Positions 1 through 7,494 of a stretch of 64,000 nt of DNA are shown here, in pieces. The stretch is from Phycicoccus sp. CSK15P-2 (lineage in GTDB: Bacteria; Actinomycetota; Actinomycetes; Actinomycetales; Dermatophilaceae): contig NZ_JAFDVE010000020.1 of assembly GCF_016888005.1 (NCBI RefSeq), forward strand, positions 27,257 through 91,256, given 5' to 3'. The position numbers and the translations under genes are program-made. Numbering within the stretch: the first letter of the stretch is position 1; each line of letters opens with the position of its first letter. The notes beneath the pieces are model-generated. The model had not been told where the DNA came from and did no database searches. It saw only the letters and a program-made list of their open reading frames with translations.

Positions 1-157
1 GCACCGCGACGAGGGCGGACAGCAGCGCCACGGGCAGCAGGGCGATCATCCTCGAGCGGCGCGGACCGTCGAACCAGCCGGCGGGGACGAGGTAGCCGGC
101 CAGCTTGAGCGCGTACGCCGCGGCGCAGGCGAGGAGGACGGTGACCCAGGGCGTCAT
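1..157 (-). CDS. azlD: AzlD family branched-chain amino acid transport subunit (3' end outside window)
   Basis: This is the N-terminal 52 residues of a small hydrophobic protein beginning MTPWVTVLLACAAAYALKL; the rest lies beyond the window edge. AzlD proteins are about 100 residues with three to four membrane helices and work with AzlC as an exporter of branched-chain amino acids and their analogues. The start ATG overlaps the azlC stop by four bases (ATGA), the usual arrangement for this pair, so the identification rests on both the hydrophobic start and the neighbour. It is the last visible gene of a minus-strand operon that begins with the crotonase gene near 2202. Confidence 0.75.
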   Translation of the reverse strand, partial: MTPWVTVLLACAAAYALKLAGYLVPAGWFDGPRRSRMIALLPVALLSALVAV

Positions 158-903
158 GGCAGCGGGTCCGCCCCGGGCCGGTCGTCGGCGTGCGCGGTCG
201 GCGCGCTCTCGTGGCGGCCGGGGCGCCGCAGCCCGACGACGACCGCGGCCGCGGCGGCGAGGATGACCGGGACGCCGGCCGGCAGGACCGGGCTCGCGAC
301 GAGCGCGACGACGACCGCGAGGACGGCGGTCACCGCGGCGTCCCCGCTGCGCAGCCGCGGCCACAGCAGGGCGGCGAAGGCCGCGGCCGCCGCGGCGTCC
401 AGCCCGTAGGCCCGGGGGTCGCCGAGGGCGTTGCCGAGGAGTGCGCCCGCGAGGGTCATGAGGTTCCATCCGGTGAACACCGCGAGACCCGTGACCCAGA
501 ACCCGAGGCGCTGTGCCGCCCGCTCCTCCTGTCCCAGCCCGACGGCCGTCGACTCGTCGATGGTCAGCTGGGCGGCCGCGAGCCTGCGGACCCCCCGGAC
601 GCCGAGGAAGCGGGAGGTCTGCAGCGCGTACAGCCCGTTGCGGACCCCGAGGAGCGTCGAGGTCGCGACGGCCGCCGCGCCCCCGCCACCCGCGCCGAGG
701 ACGCCGACCACGGCGAACTGCGACCCGCCGCTGAACAGCAGGAGGGAGAGCACCTGGGTCTGCAGCACCGTGAGACCCGAGGCGACCGAGAGCGCCCCGA
801 AAGAGATGCCGTAGGCGCCGGTGGCGACTCCGACGGACAGGGCCTGACGGACGACCGCGCGACGGCGGTCCGGTGTCAGCGGGTGCTCGACCGCGGCGGT
901 CAT
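154..903 (-). CDS. azlC: AzlC family branched-chain amino acid exporter, large subunit
   Basis: Encodes 249 residues, a normal AzlC length. It has several hydrophobic helices and the family hallmarks near the N-terminus, a SVGVATGAYGISFGAL segment followed by LLLFSGGSQFAVVGVLGAG. AzlC and AzlD together export branched-chain amino acids across the cytoplasmic membrane. The open frame continues upstream, but I chose the ATG at 903 because it overlaps the GNAT stop by four bases (ATGA) and matches the family N-terminus. The C-terminal 25 residues are hydrophilic and variable. No dedicated Lrp-type regulator gene is visible in the window. Confidence 0.85.
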   Translation of the reverse strand: MTAAVEHPLTPDRRRAVVRQALSVGVATGAYGISFGALSVASGLTVLQTQVLSLLLFSGGSQFAVVGVLGAGGGGAAAVATSTLLGVRNGLYALQTSRFLGVRGVRRLAAAQLTIDESTAVGLGQEERAAQRLGFWVTGLAVFTGWNLMTLAGALLGNALGDPRAYGLDAAAAAAFAALLWPRLRSGDAAVTAVLAVVVALVASPVLPAGVPVILAAAAAVVVGLRRPGRHESAPTAHADDRPGADPLP

Positions 904-1466
904 CCGTCGTCCGCGATGCGGGCGACGAGCCGCACCTCGCGCAGCGCGTCGCCGTCCGGGGACACCGCCCGGTCCCGGAACGCGCCGTCCGGGCCGAAGC
1001 CGGACGCGGTGAGGAACGTGCGGGTGCCCTCGTCGTCGGCGGGCAGCCATGCGGTGACGGCCTCGGCGCCGGCCTCCCGGAGGAGGTCCACGGCGGCATT
1101 GAGGAGCCGGGATCCGTGTCCCTGCCGCCGGGCGTCCGGGTGCACGACGAGGAGGCTCACCTCGGCCCACGCGGGCTCGGCGTCGGGGTCCTGGGCGGGA
1201 CCGGTCGCGACGGCGCCGACGACCTGCTCGCCGGCACGGGCGACGAGCAGCCGGTACGCACCCTCGGGTGGGTTCGTCAGGCCGTCCCGCCAGGCCCGCG
1301 CGAAGGGCTCGGGCTCGAAGGCGGCCAGGACCTCGTCGGGGACCCGGCCGGCATACGTGTCGCGGAAGACCGTCGCCTGCACCAGCCCGACGGCGGGTGC
1401 GTCGTTGGGGCGCGCGGCCCGCACGCTCGCGTCGGCGACGGGTCCGGGGGAGTGGTCGTGCGCCAT
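900..1466 (-). CDS. GNAT family N-acetyltransferase
   Basis: A 188-residue single-domain GNAT protein. Motif A, the acetyl-CoA pyrophosphate loop, is visible as VVHPDARRQGHGSRLL with RRQGHG around residues 113-118, followed by the typical C-terminal segment that positions the CoA tail. The acceptor substrate cannot be read from the sequence. It sits between the crotonase-like gene (4-base gap upstream) and azlC (4-base overlap downstream), so it is co-transcribed with the exporter. A link to amino acid or small-molecule detoxification is inference only. Confidence 0.8.
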   Translation of the reverse strand: MAHDHSPGPVADASVRAARPNDAPAVGLVQATVFRDTYAGRVPDEVLAAFEPEPFARAWRDGLTNPPEGAYRLLVARAGEQVVGAVATGPAQDPDAEPAWAEVSLLVVHPDARRQGHGSRLLNAAVDLLREAGAEAVTAWLPADDEGTRTFLTASGFGPDGAFRDRAVSPDGDALREVRLVARIADDG

Positions 1467-1470
1467 CGGC

Positions 1471-2202
1471 TCAGTGCCCCCTGAACCGGGGCTCGCGGCG
1501 CTCGGCGAAGGCGGTGCGCCCCTCGACGAGGTCCTCGCTCGCCCACGCCCGGGCGAACGCGGCCTCGTAGCGCGACACGGCGGCGTCGTCGCCGGGCCGG
1601 GTGCCCAGCCCGAGCTTCGAGCCGGCCTGGGTCATCGGTGCGAGGGAGGCCGCACGACGGGCGAGGGAGAGCGTCTCGGAGAGCCCCCCGCGTCCCTGGG
1701 CGAAGCCGAGCCGCCACGAGTCGTCCGCGGTGAGGACGGCCGAGGCGAGCACCATGTGCCGGGCCGCGCCCTCGCCCCAGAAGCGGGCGAGGCGGTCGAC
1801 GGTCCAGTGGTCGACCATGAGCCCGAGCCGGGCGACGGGCACCGCGAACCGGGCGCCGTCGTCGACGACCCGGAGGTCGCAGGCGAGCGCGAGCTGCATC
1901 CCGAGACCCATGCACGCGCCGTCGATGGCGGCGACCGTGACGACCGGGACGTCGGCGAGGTGGTGCAGGACGTCGGCGAGCCGCTGGGTGAACGAGACGT
2001 CCTCGAGCTCGGTGAGGTCGGCCCCGGCGCAGAAGTGGCCCCCGGCGCCGGTGAGGACGATCGACCGCGCACCGGAGTCGGCGGCCTCGGCGACCGCGGC
2101 GTGCAGCTCCTCGAGGGCGTCGAGGTCGAGGGCGTTGCGGCGCTCCGGGCGGTCGATGGTGACGAGGGCGACGCGGTCCTCGAGCGAGCAGGTGACGGGC
2201 AC
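1471..2202 (-). CDS. Enoyl-CoA hydratase/isomerase (crotonase) family protein, catalytic glutamates not conserved
   Basis: A 243-residue crotonase-fold protein. The CoA-thioester oxyanion hole is intact: FCAGAD at residues 57-62 and GACMGLG near 96-102. The two glutamates that make crotonases hydratases are absent: the usual PE..LG segment reads PVARLG and the AMEMVL-like segment reads ARHMVL. It may therefore bind CoA thioesters but catalyse something other than hydration. The start is GTG with a TAGGGT -10 box exactly six bases upstream (2209-2214 on the opposite strand), which indicates a leaderless transcript and makes this the first gene of the crotonase-GNAT-azlC-azlD operon. Confidence 0.8.
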   Translation of the reverse strand: MPVTCSLEDRVALVTIDRPERRNALDLDALEELHAAVAEAADSGARSIVLTGAGGHFCAGADLTELEDVSFTQRLADVLHHLADVPVVTVAAIDGACMGLGMQLALACDLRVVDDGARFAVPVARLGLMVDHWTVDRLARFWGEGAARHMVLASAVLTADDSWRLGFAQGRGGLSETLSLARRAASLAPMTQAGSKLGLGTRPGDDAAVSRYEAAFARAWASEDLVEGRTAFAERREPRFRGH

Positions 2203-2261
2203 GGCCCGACCCTAACGGAGCGCCCTGCGGTGGCGGGACGGCCGGCGCCCGGCGCTCTCTC

Positions 2262-2729
2262 TCAGCCGCGCTCGTAGGTGACCCAGGAGAAGCCGTCGCG
2301 CGGCTCCCGGGAGGTCTCGCGCCACACCGCGGGGTCGATGGCCGGGAAGACGACGTCGCCCTCGGGTTCGAGGTCGACCTCGGTGACGAGCAGCCGGTGC
2401 GCCCAGGGCATGGCCTCGGCGTACACCTGACCTCCCCCGACGACGAAGACCTCGTCGGCTGGTCCTGCGAGCGAGAGTGCCTCGGGAAGGGAGTGCGCGG
2501 TCTCGACGCTCGCGTGGGACCAGTCGTGCTGCCGGGTCACGACGATCGAGCGACGCCCCGGGAGCACCCGGCCGATCGAGTCGAAGGTCCGCCGACCCAT
2601 CACCATGGGGTGGCCCATGGTGGTGCGCTTGAAGAAGGCGAAGTCCTCGGGCAGGTGCCACGGCATCGCGTTGTCCGTGCCGATGACCCCGTTGCGGCCG
2701 ACGGCAGCGATGAGCGAGACACGGGTCAT
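2262..2729 (-). CDS. folA: Dihydrofolate reductase
   Basis: 155 residues, the normal size for bacterial DHFR, which reduces dihydrofolate to tetrahydrofolate with NADPH. Visible motifs are [13 protein letters not shown] at the start, [12 protein letters not shown] carrying the active-site acidic residue, [10 protein letters not shown], and [10 protein letters not shown] in the NADPH site. The longer open frame upstream is out of frame with thyA and is rejected: the ATG at 2729 overlaps the thyA stop by four bases. DHFR regenerates the folate that thymidylate synthase oxidises, so translational coupling of the two makes metabolic sense. Confidence 0.95.
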   Translation of the reverse strand: MTRVSLIAAVGRNGVIGTDNAMPWHLPEDFAFFKRTTMGHPMVMGRRTFDSIGRVLPGRRSIVVTRQHDWSHASVETAHSLPEALSLAGPADEVFVVGGGQVYAEAMPWAHRLLVTEVDLEPEGDVVFPAIDPAVWRETSREPRDGFSWVTYERG

Positions 2730-3535
2730 ACCGCGATCGGCGCCTTGATCGAGGGGTGCGCCTCGTAGCCGACGAGCTCGAAGTCCTCGAGGTCGTACGC
2801 GTCGATGGAGCTGCGCGGCGTGATGTGCATCCCGGGCAGCGGCAGGGGCTCGCGGGTCAGCTGGAGCGCGGCCTGCTCGACGTGGTTGCTGTAGAGGTGC
2901 GCGTCCCCGAGGGTGTGGACGAACTCGCCGGCCCGCAGCCCGGTCTGCTGGGCGACCATCATCGTGAGCAGGGCGTAGGACGCGATGTTGAACGGGACGC
3001 CGAGAAAGATGTCGGCGCTGCGCTGGTACAGCTGGCAGTCGAGGTAGGCGGCGCCCCCGTCCGCCGCGGGCCGGACGTAGAACTGGAACATCGTGTGGCA
3101 GGGCGGCAGGGCCATGTCGTCGACGTCGGCGACGTTCCACGCCGAGACGATGTGCCGTCGCGAGTCGGGGGTCGTGCGGATGGACTCGACGACCTTGGCG
3201 ATCTGGTCGACGGTGCGTCCGTCAGGGGTCGGCCAGGAGCGCCACTGGTGGCCGTAGACCGGGCCGAGGTCGCCGTTCTCGTCCGCCCACTCGTCCCAGA
3301 TCGTGATGCGCCGCTCGTGCAGCCATCCGACGTTGGTGTCGCCACGGAGGAACCACAGCAGCTCGCCGATGATCGAGCGCAGGTGCAGCTTCTTCGTCGT
3401 GAGGACGGGGAACCCTGCCGTGAGGTCGAAGCGCATCTGGTAGCCGAAGACGCTGCGGGTGCCGGTACCGGTGCGGTCCGACTTGTCGACCCCGTGGGTC
3501 ACGACGTGGTCGAGGAGGTCGAGGTACTGGCGCAC
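2726..3535 (-). CDS. thyA: Thymidylate synthase
   Basis: Converts dUMP to dTMP using methylene-tetrahydrofolate. All ThyA signatures are present: [40 protein letters not shown] with the nucleophilic cysteine, and [19 protein letters not shown] start it at the GTG at 3535, giving 269 residues: the cysteine then becomes Cys146, the same number as in the E. coli enzyme, and a TACGCT -10 box lies exactly six bases upstream. An in-frame GTG at 3580 would add 15 residues without a family match. It is the first gene of the thyA-dfrA unit. Confidence 0.93.
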   Translation of the reverse strand: MRQYLDLLDHVVTHGVDKSDRTGTGTRSVFGYQMRFDLTAGFPVLTTKKLHLRSIIGELLWFLRGDTNVGWLHERRITIWDEWADENGDLGPVYGHQWRSWPTPDGRTVDQIAKVVESIRTTPDSRRHIVSAWNVADVDDMALPPCHTMFQFYVRPAADGGAAYLDCQLYQRSADIFLGVPFNIASYALLTMMVAQQTGLRAGEFVHTLGDAHLYSNHVEQAALQLTREPLPLPGMHITPRSSIDAYDLEDFELVGYEAHPSIKAPIAV

Positions 3536-3541
3536 CAGCCC

Positions 3542-3547
3542 AGCGTA
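3542..3547 (-). promoter_or_regulatory. -10 box of leaderless thyA-dfrA transcript
   Basis: On the minus strand the bases read TACGCT, then six bases, then the GTG I take as the thyA start. TANNNT at this distance places the transcription start at or next to the start codon, as in known actinobacterial leaderless genes. It decides between two possible GTG starts. Confidence 0.6.
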
Positions 3548-3621
3548 GGGGAGCGGCGGGCGCCGACCGCGTGTCGACACCCGCCGCCCCGGTCAGTGCC
3601 CGTCGGCACCCGTCCGGCCCG

Positions 3622-4491
3622 TCACGGGCGCTTGAGGAACGCGGTGCGGAGCAGGGGCTGGTTGTTGACGAACCCGTAGCCCGCGCACTCGGACGCGCTG
3701 CAGCCGACGCGTGAGTTGACGCCCACCCGCATGTCGATGTGCAGGTGTGGCGACGTGCCCAGCGCGTGCGCCGAGGTGCCGACCGTGCCGATCCGCTGCC
3801 CCTTGCTCACCTGCTGCCCCTCGGAGACGACCGGTGCGGGGTTGTGGTGCATGTGCGCGAGGTACCAGAGGCGGCCGAACTTGTCCTTGACGGTGACCGT
3901 GCTGCCCACCCCGCTGGAGCGCGGGTTCACCGTCTTGACCGTGCCGTTCACGGGCGAGACGACGGCCGTCCCGGTCGCCGCGAAGATGTCGGCGGCGTTG
4001 TAGTCGTGGTGGCAGTTCGTCTTGCTGTTCCAGCACCAGTGGGGTGAACGGTTCTTGATGTGGGCCTGGTTCGTGTTGAGCGGGAACCGGAGCTCTGCGT
4101 TGCCGATGATGTGCGAGGCGTTGTCGTTGCGCACGTTGTCGTTGAGGTTGACCTTGGTGTTGGTGGGGATCCGGTCGTAGCGGCCGCCGAAGTCGCTGTT
4201 GTAGAAGACGAAGACCGGCTTGCCGGTGCGGTTCCACACCGAGGCGGCATGGTTCTTGACGCACACGGTGGACCCGACGAAGGTCGTGCACCCCGACCCG
4301 GTCCCGTAGTTGCGGATGGACCGCTTGACGTCGAGGACGGCCCCGCCCTGGCCGACCTTCTGGTAGAGGCAGAGCTCGCCCGACTCGCACGACCCGTTCC
4401 GGGTCGCCGCCGAGGCAGCAGGTGCGGTGGCGACCAGCGCCCCCACGAGACCGAGTGACGCGACCGCTGCGGCCGCCATGCGCTTCATCAT
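3622..4491 (-). CDS. Secreted I36-like plus M23 metallopeptidase fusion protein
   Basis: 289 residues with a signal peptide (cleavage expected after the ASA near residue 28). Residues about 32-125 resemble the peptidase inhibitor I36/crystallin-like domain: cysteine-rich, with GELCLYQ and YNSDFGGRYDRIP. Residues about 160-260 form an M23 (LytM) endopeptidase domain with HHDYNAADIF, YLAHMHH and SPHLHIDMR, which hold the expected zinc-binding His/Asp residues. M23 enzymes cut peptide cross-bridges in peptidoglycan. The ATG has an AGGGGG ribosome-binding site just upstream. Fusion to an inhibitor-like domain suggests wall binding or self-control, which is inference. It is divergent from dapA. 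Confidence 0.85.
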   Translation of the reverse strand: MMKRMAAAAVASLGLVGALVATAPAASAATRNGSCESGELCLYQKVGQGGAVLDVKRSIRNYGTGSGCTTFVGSTVCVKNHAASVWNRTGKPVFVFYNSDFGGRYDRIPTNTKVNLNDNVRNDNASHIIGNAELRFPLNTNQAHIKNRSPHWCWNSKTNCHHDYNAADIFAATGTAVVSPVNGTVKTVNPRSSGVGSTVTVKDKFGRLWYLAHMHHNPAPVVSEGQQVSKGQRIGTVGTSAHALGTSPHLHIDMRVGVNSRVGCSASECAGYGFVNNQPLLRTAFLKRP

Positions 4492-4609
4492 GATGTCCCC
4501 CTAAGAACACGTGACTGTCGTGTCGCGAAGGAACGGCCCCACCGAAACCACACGGCGGCGACGAGCCGCTGTACGCCCCCCGGCGATGCCCCCTCCGCTG
4601 GGCGGACAC

Positions 4610-4625
4610 CCGGAACCGGTTCCGG
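4610..4625. promoter_or_regulatory. 16-bp perfect palindrome between divergent genes
   Basis: CCGGAACCGGTTCCGG is a perfect palindrome in the 253-base gap between the divergent M23 gene and dapA. Its size and symmetry suit a dimeric repressor. No regulator is encoded next to it, so the binding protein is unknown. Confidence 0.35.
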
Positions 4626-4731
4626 TCTGCACGCCCAGGACGTCATGGGACGTCCACCGACGACCGTAGCCCCGCAGGCCCGACATGACAACCGCGGACG
4701 GAGGGGACGGCCGGGAGGGAGCAGTGACCAC

Positions 4732-4737
4732 TACGCT
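4732..4737 (+). promoter_or_regulatory. -10 box of leaderless dapA-rnj transcript
   Basis: TACGCT followed by seven bases and the dapA ATG at 4745. It supports the internal ATG over the longer open frame that begins at 4685. Confidence 0.55.
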
Positions 4738-4744
4738 GGAGCGC

Positions 4745-5623
4745 ATGACGTCCAACCCCTTCGGCCGAGTCCTCACCGCGATGGTGACCCCGATGTCGCC
4801 CGGGGGGGACCTCGACCTCGCGGGGGTCGACGCCGTCGTCGAGCACCTGCTCGGCACCGGCCACGACGGCATCGTCGTCAACGGCACCACCGGTGAGTCG
4901 CCCACGCTCAGCGACGACGAGAGCATCGAGACGGTCCGGCGGGTCAAGGACCGCGCCGGCGACCGGGCTCCGGTCACCGCCGGGGTCGGCTCCAACGACA
5001 CCGCGCACGCGGTCGAGATGGCGGGCCGCGCGGCCGAGGCCGGGGCCGACGCCCTGCTGCTCGTCTCGCCCTACTACAACAAGCCGACCCAGCCGGGGCT
5101 CGTCGCGCACTGCCGTGCCGTCGCGGACGCCACCGACCTGCCCGTGATGCTCTACGACATCCCGGGCCGCACCGGCGTCCCGTTCGCCACCGAGACGCTC
5201 ATCGCCCTCGCCGAGCACCCGAACATCCGCGCGGTCAAGGACGCCAAGGGCGACCTGCACGCGTCCAGCAGCGTGATGGCCGCCACCGACCTGCTGTGGT
5301 TCAGCGGGGAGGACGCGCTCAACCTGCCGCTGCTCGCGATCGGGGCCACGGGCGTGGTCTCGGTCGTGGGTCACGCCGCCGGCAAGCAGTACCGCGCCAT
5401 CGTGGAGGCCGTCGACCGCGGGGACCTCACCGAGGCCCGCCGCATCCACCGCGCCCTGATCCCGCTCGTCGACGCCGTCATGAAGCCGTCGCAGGGCGCC
5501 ATCATGGCCAAGGCCGCGCTCGTCGAGCTCGGCGTCATCGAGCACGCCACCGTGCGCCTGCCCCTCGTCGAGTCGCCGGCAGCGCACCTCGAGGCGCTGC
5601 GCACGGCCCTCGCCACCCTCTGA
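4745..5623 (+). CDS. dapA: 4-hydroxy-tetrahydrodipicolinate synthase
   Basis: 292 residues, the standard length. DapA condenses pyruvate with aspartate semialdehyde, the first committed step towards lysine and diaminopimelate. NGTTGE at about 46-51, the tyrosine in YDIPGRTG near 137, and the Schiff-base lysine in IRAVKDAKG at residue 165 are present. The frame stays open upstream to an ATG at 4685, but the ATG at 4745 matches the family start and lies seven bases after a TACGCT -10 box, so I read it as leaderless. Ribonuclease J follows after 12 bases, a conserved actinobacterial order. dapF lies about 37 kb downstream. Confidence 0.95.
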   Translation: MTSNPFGRVLTAMVTPMSPGGDLDLAGVDAVVEHLLGTGHDGIVVNGTTGESPTLSDDESIETVRRVKDRAGDRAPVTAGVGSNDTAHAVEMAGRAAEAGADALLLVSPYYNKPTQPGLVAHCRAVADATDLPVMLYDIPGRTGVPFATETLIALAEHPNIRAVKDAKGDLHASSSVMAATDLLWFSGEDALNLPLLAIGATGVVSVVGHAAGKQYRAIVEAVDRGDLTEARRIHRALIPLVDAVMKPSQGAIMAKAALVELGVIEHATVRLPLVESPAAHLEALRTALATL

Positions 5624-5635
5624 CCGAAAGAACGC

Positions 5636-7321
5636 ATGAGCCACCCCCACCCCGACCTGGACACCCCTGCGCCGCTCGCGAAGGGAGGGGTCCGGGTCAC
5701 CCCCCTCGGCGGTCTCGGCGAGGTCGGCCGGAACATGACGGTCGTCGAGCACGACGGCCAGCTGCTCGTCATCGACTGCGGCGTGCTGTTCCCGGACGAC
5801 CACCACCCCGGCATCGACCTCATCCTCCCGGACTTCGCCTCCATCGAGGAGCGGCTGGACCAGGTGCAGGCGATCGTCCTCACGCACGGCCACGAGGACC
5901 ACATCGGGGCGGTGCCCTACCTCCTGCGGCTCAAGCCGGACATCCCCGTGGTCGGGTCCCAGCTGACGCTCGCCCTCGTCGAGGCCAAGCTCAAGGAGCA
6001 CCGGATCACCCCGTACACCCTCGGGGTCGCCGAGGGAGGCCGCGAGCGCCTGGGCGTGTTCGACTGCGAGTTCGTCGCGGTGAACCACTCGATCCCCGAC
6101 GCGCTCGCGGTGTGCGTCCGTACCTCGGGCGGCACGCTGCTGCACACCGGTGACTTCAAGATGGACCAGCTGCCGCTGGACCGCCGGCTCACCGACCTGC
6201 GGGCCTTCGCGCGGATCGGCGAGGAGGGGGTCGACCTCTTCCTCACCGACTCGACGAACGCCGAGGTCCCGGGGTTCACGACCCCGGAGCGGGAGATCGG
6301 CCCGGCGATCGACAAGGTCTTCCGGGACGCCGACCGGCGGATCATCGTCGCGTGCTTCTCCTCGCACGTCCACCGCGTCCAGCAGGTGCTCGACGCCGCC
6401 GCGGCGGCCGGCCGGAAGGTGGCGATGATCGGTCGGTCGATGGTGCGCAACATGGGCATCGCCTCCGACCTCGGCTATCTCCGGGTGCCCGACGGGGTGC
6501 TCGTCGACATCAAGGAGCTCGACGACCTGCCGGACCACCGGGTGGTCCTCGTCTGCACCGGCTCGCAGGGCGAGCCGATGGCCGCGCTGTCGCGGATGGC
6601 GAACCGCGACCACCGCATCGAGGTGGGGGAGGGGGACACCGTCCTCCTCGCGTCCAGCCTCATCCCCGGCAACGAGAACGCGGTGTACCGCGTCATCAAC
6701 GGGCTCATGCGCCTCGGGGCGACGGTCGTGCACAAGGGCAACGCCAAGGTCCACGTGTCCGGCCACGCCAGCGCCGGCGAGCTGCTGTACGTCTACAACA
6801 TCGTCAAGCCGCGCAACGTCATGCCCGTGCACGGCGAGTGGCGGCACCTCGTGGCGAACGCCGAGCTCGCCGTCGCCACCGGGGTGCCGCGCGGCAACGT
6901 CGCGGTGGTCGAGGACGGCGTGGTGGTCGACCTCGTCGACGGACGCGTCTCGGTGGCCGGGGCCGTCGACTGCGGGTACGTCTACGTCGACGGCTCGTCG
7001 GTCGGGGAGGCCGACGAGACGCTGCTCAAGGACCGTCGCATCCTGCGGGACGAGGGCTTCATCTCGGTGATCGTCGTCATCGACTCCTCCACCGGCAAGG
7101 TCGTGGCCGGGCCGGAGATCACGGCCCGCGGCTTCGTCGAGGACGACGTCGTGTTCGACGAGGTCCGTCCGCGGATCGAGGCCGCGCTCGACGAGGCGAC
7201 CGGCCAAGGGGTCACGGACAGCTACCAGCTGCAGCAGGTCATCCGGCGCACCGTGGGCTCCTGGGCCGGCCGCACGATCCGGCGGCGCCCGATGATCATC
7301 CCGACCGTCATCGAGTCCTGA
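5636..7321 (+). CDS. rnj: Ribonuclease J
   Basis: 561 residues, typical of RNase J, a metallo-beta-lactamase-fold enzyme with 5'-3' exonuclease and endonuclease activity in mRNA turnover and rRNA maturation. The zinc-binding HGHEDHIG motif is at residues 84-91, HTGDFKMD and a beta-CASP region follow, and GHASAGE and PVHGEWRHL mark the C-terminal part of the catalytic core. It starts 12 bases after dapA behind a weak GAAAGAA ribosome-binding site and is probably co-transcribed with it. A GC-rich hairpin follows the stop codon. Confidence 0.95.
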   Translation: MSHPHPDLDTPAPLAKGGVRVTPLGGLGEVGRNMTVVEHDGQLLVIDCGVLFPDDHHPGIDLILPDFASIEERLDQVQAIVLTHGHEDHIGAVPYLLRLKPDIPVVGSQLTLALVEAKLKEHRITPYTLGVAEGGRERLGVFDCEFVAVNHSIPDALAVCVRTSGGTLLHTGDFKMDQLPLDRRLTDLRAFARIGEEGVDLFLTDSTNAEVPGFTTPEREIGPAIDKVFRDADRRIIVACFSSHVHRVQQVLDAAAAAGRKVAMIGRSMVRNMGIASDLGYLRVPDGVLVDIKELDDLPDHRVVLVCTGSQGEPMAALSRMANRDHRIEVGEGDTVLLASSLIPGNENAVYRVINGLMRLGATVVHKGNAKVHVSGHASAGELLYVYNIVKPRNVMPVHGEWRHLVANAELAVATGVPRGNVAVVEDGVVVDLVDGRVSVAGAVDCGYVYVDGSSVGEADETLLKDRRILRDEGFISVIVVIDSSTGKVVAGPEITARGFVEDDVVFDEVRPRIEAALDEATGQGVTDSYQLQQVIRRTVGSWAGRTIRRRPMIIPTVIES

Positions 7322-7333
7322 CCTGGGCGGACT

Positions 7334-7368
7334 GGCCGAATGCCCGACGGTGGGCAGCCCGTTCGGCC
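7334..7368 (+). terminator. Hairpin after rnj, probable terminator
   Basis: Arms GGCCGAA (7334-7340) and TTCGGCC (7362-7368) enclose a second stem TGCCC/GGGCA. There is no T-run, as is common in high-GC actinobacteria. Confidence 0.5.
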
Positions 7369-7376
7369 TATCTTGA

Positions 7377-7439
7377 GACATCGATGTCATGACCTTCCCC
7401 TCACGTTCGGTAAAGGAAAGGTAAAGTAAAGGTCATGAC
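7377..7439. promoter_or_regulatory. Palindrome and inverted-repeat cluster upstream of the secreted protein gene
   Basis: GACATCGATGTC (7377-7388) is a perfect 12-bp palindrome. It overlaps GTCATGACC (7386-7394), whose exact inverse GGTCATGAC lies at 7431-7439 on the other side of an A-rich stretch of GTAAAG-type units. The composition contrasts sharply with the surrounding GC-rich DNA. This looks like a regulator-binding region for the gene at 7495, but no regulator is identifiable. Confidence 0.45.
7410..7433 (+). repeat. GTAAAG-rich direct repeat, copy 1 (24 bp)
   Basis: This 24-bp sequence is repeated at 8445-8468 with 22 of 24 identical bases and the shared core AGGTAAAGTAAAGGT. Both copies are followed within a few bases by a GC-rich hairpin; here it is CGCCGGG (7442-7448) with CCCGGCG (7455-7461). 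The two copies bracket one secreted-protein gene. Confidence 0.8.
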
Positions 7440-7485
7440 TTCGCCGGGTCAGGGCCCGGCGACCGTGTTCCCGACAGTTGGGTGA
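7435..7485 (+). CDS. Possible 16-residue upstream leader peptide
   Basis: An ATG directly after the AAAGG-containing repeat opens a 16-codon frame, MTSPGQGPATVFPTVG, ending nine bases before the ATG of the secreted protein gene. The repeat supplies a Shine-Dalgarno-like AAAGGT only two bases from this ATG, which is closer than ideal. A GC-rich hairpin lies inside the frame. It could be a leader peptide or a chance frame. Confidence 0.25.
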   Translation: MTSPGQGPATVFPTVG

Positions 7486-7494
7486 CCTTCCACC

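Noticed and set aside
190..2277. 695-codon plus-strand frame over azlC, GNAT and crotonase genes
   Set aside because: It is antisense to well-supported genes, arginine- and glycine-rich with no domains. Long shadow frames are normal in very GC-rich DNA.
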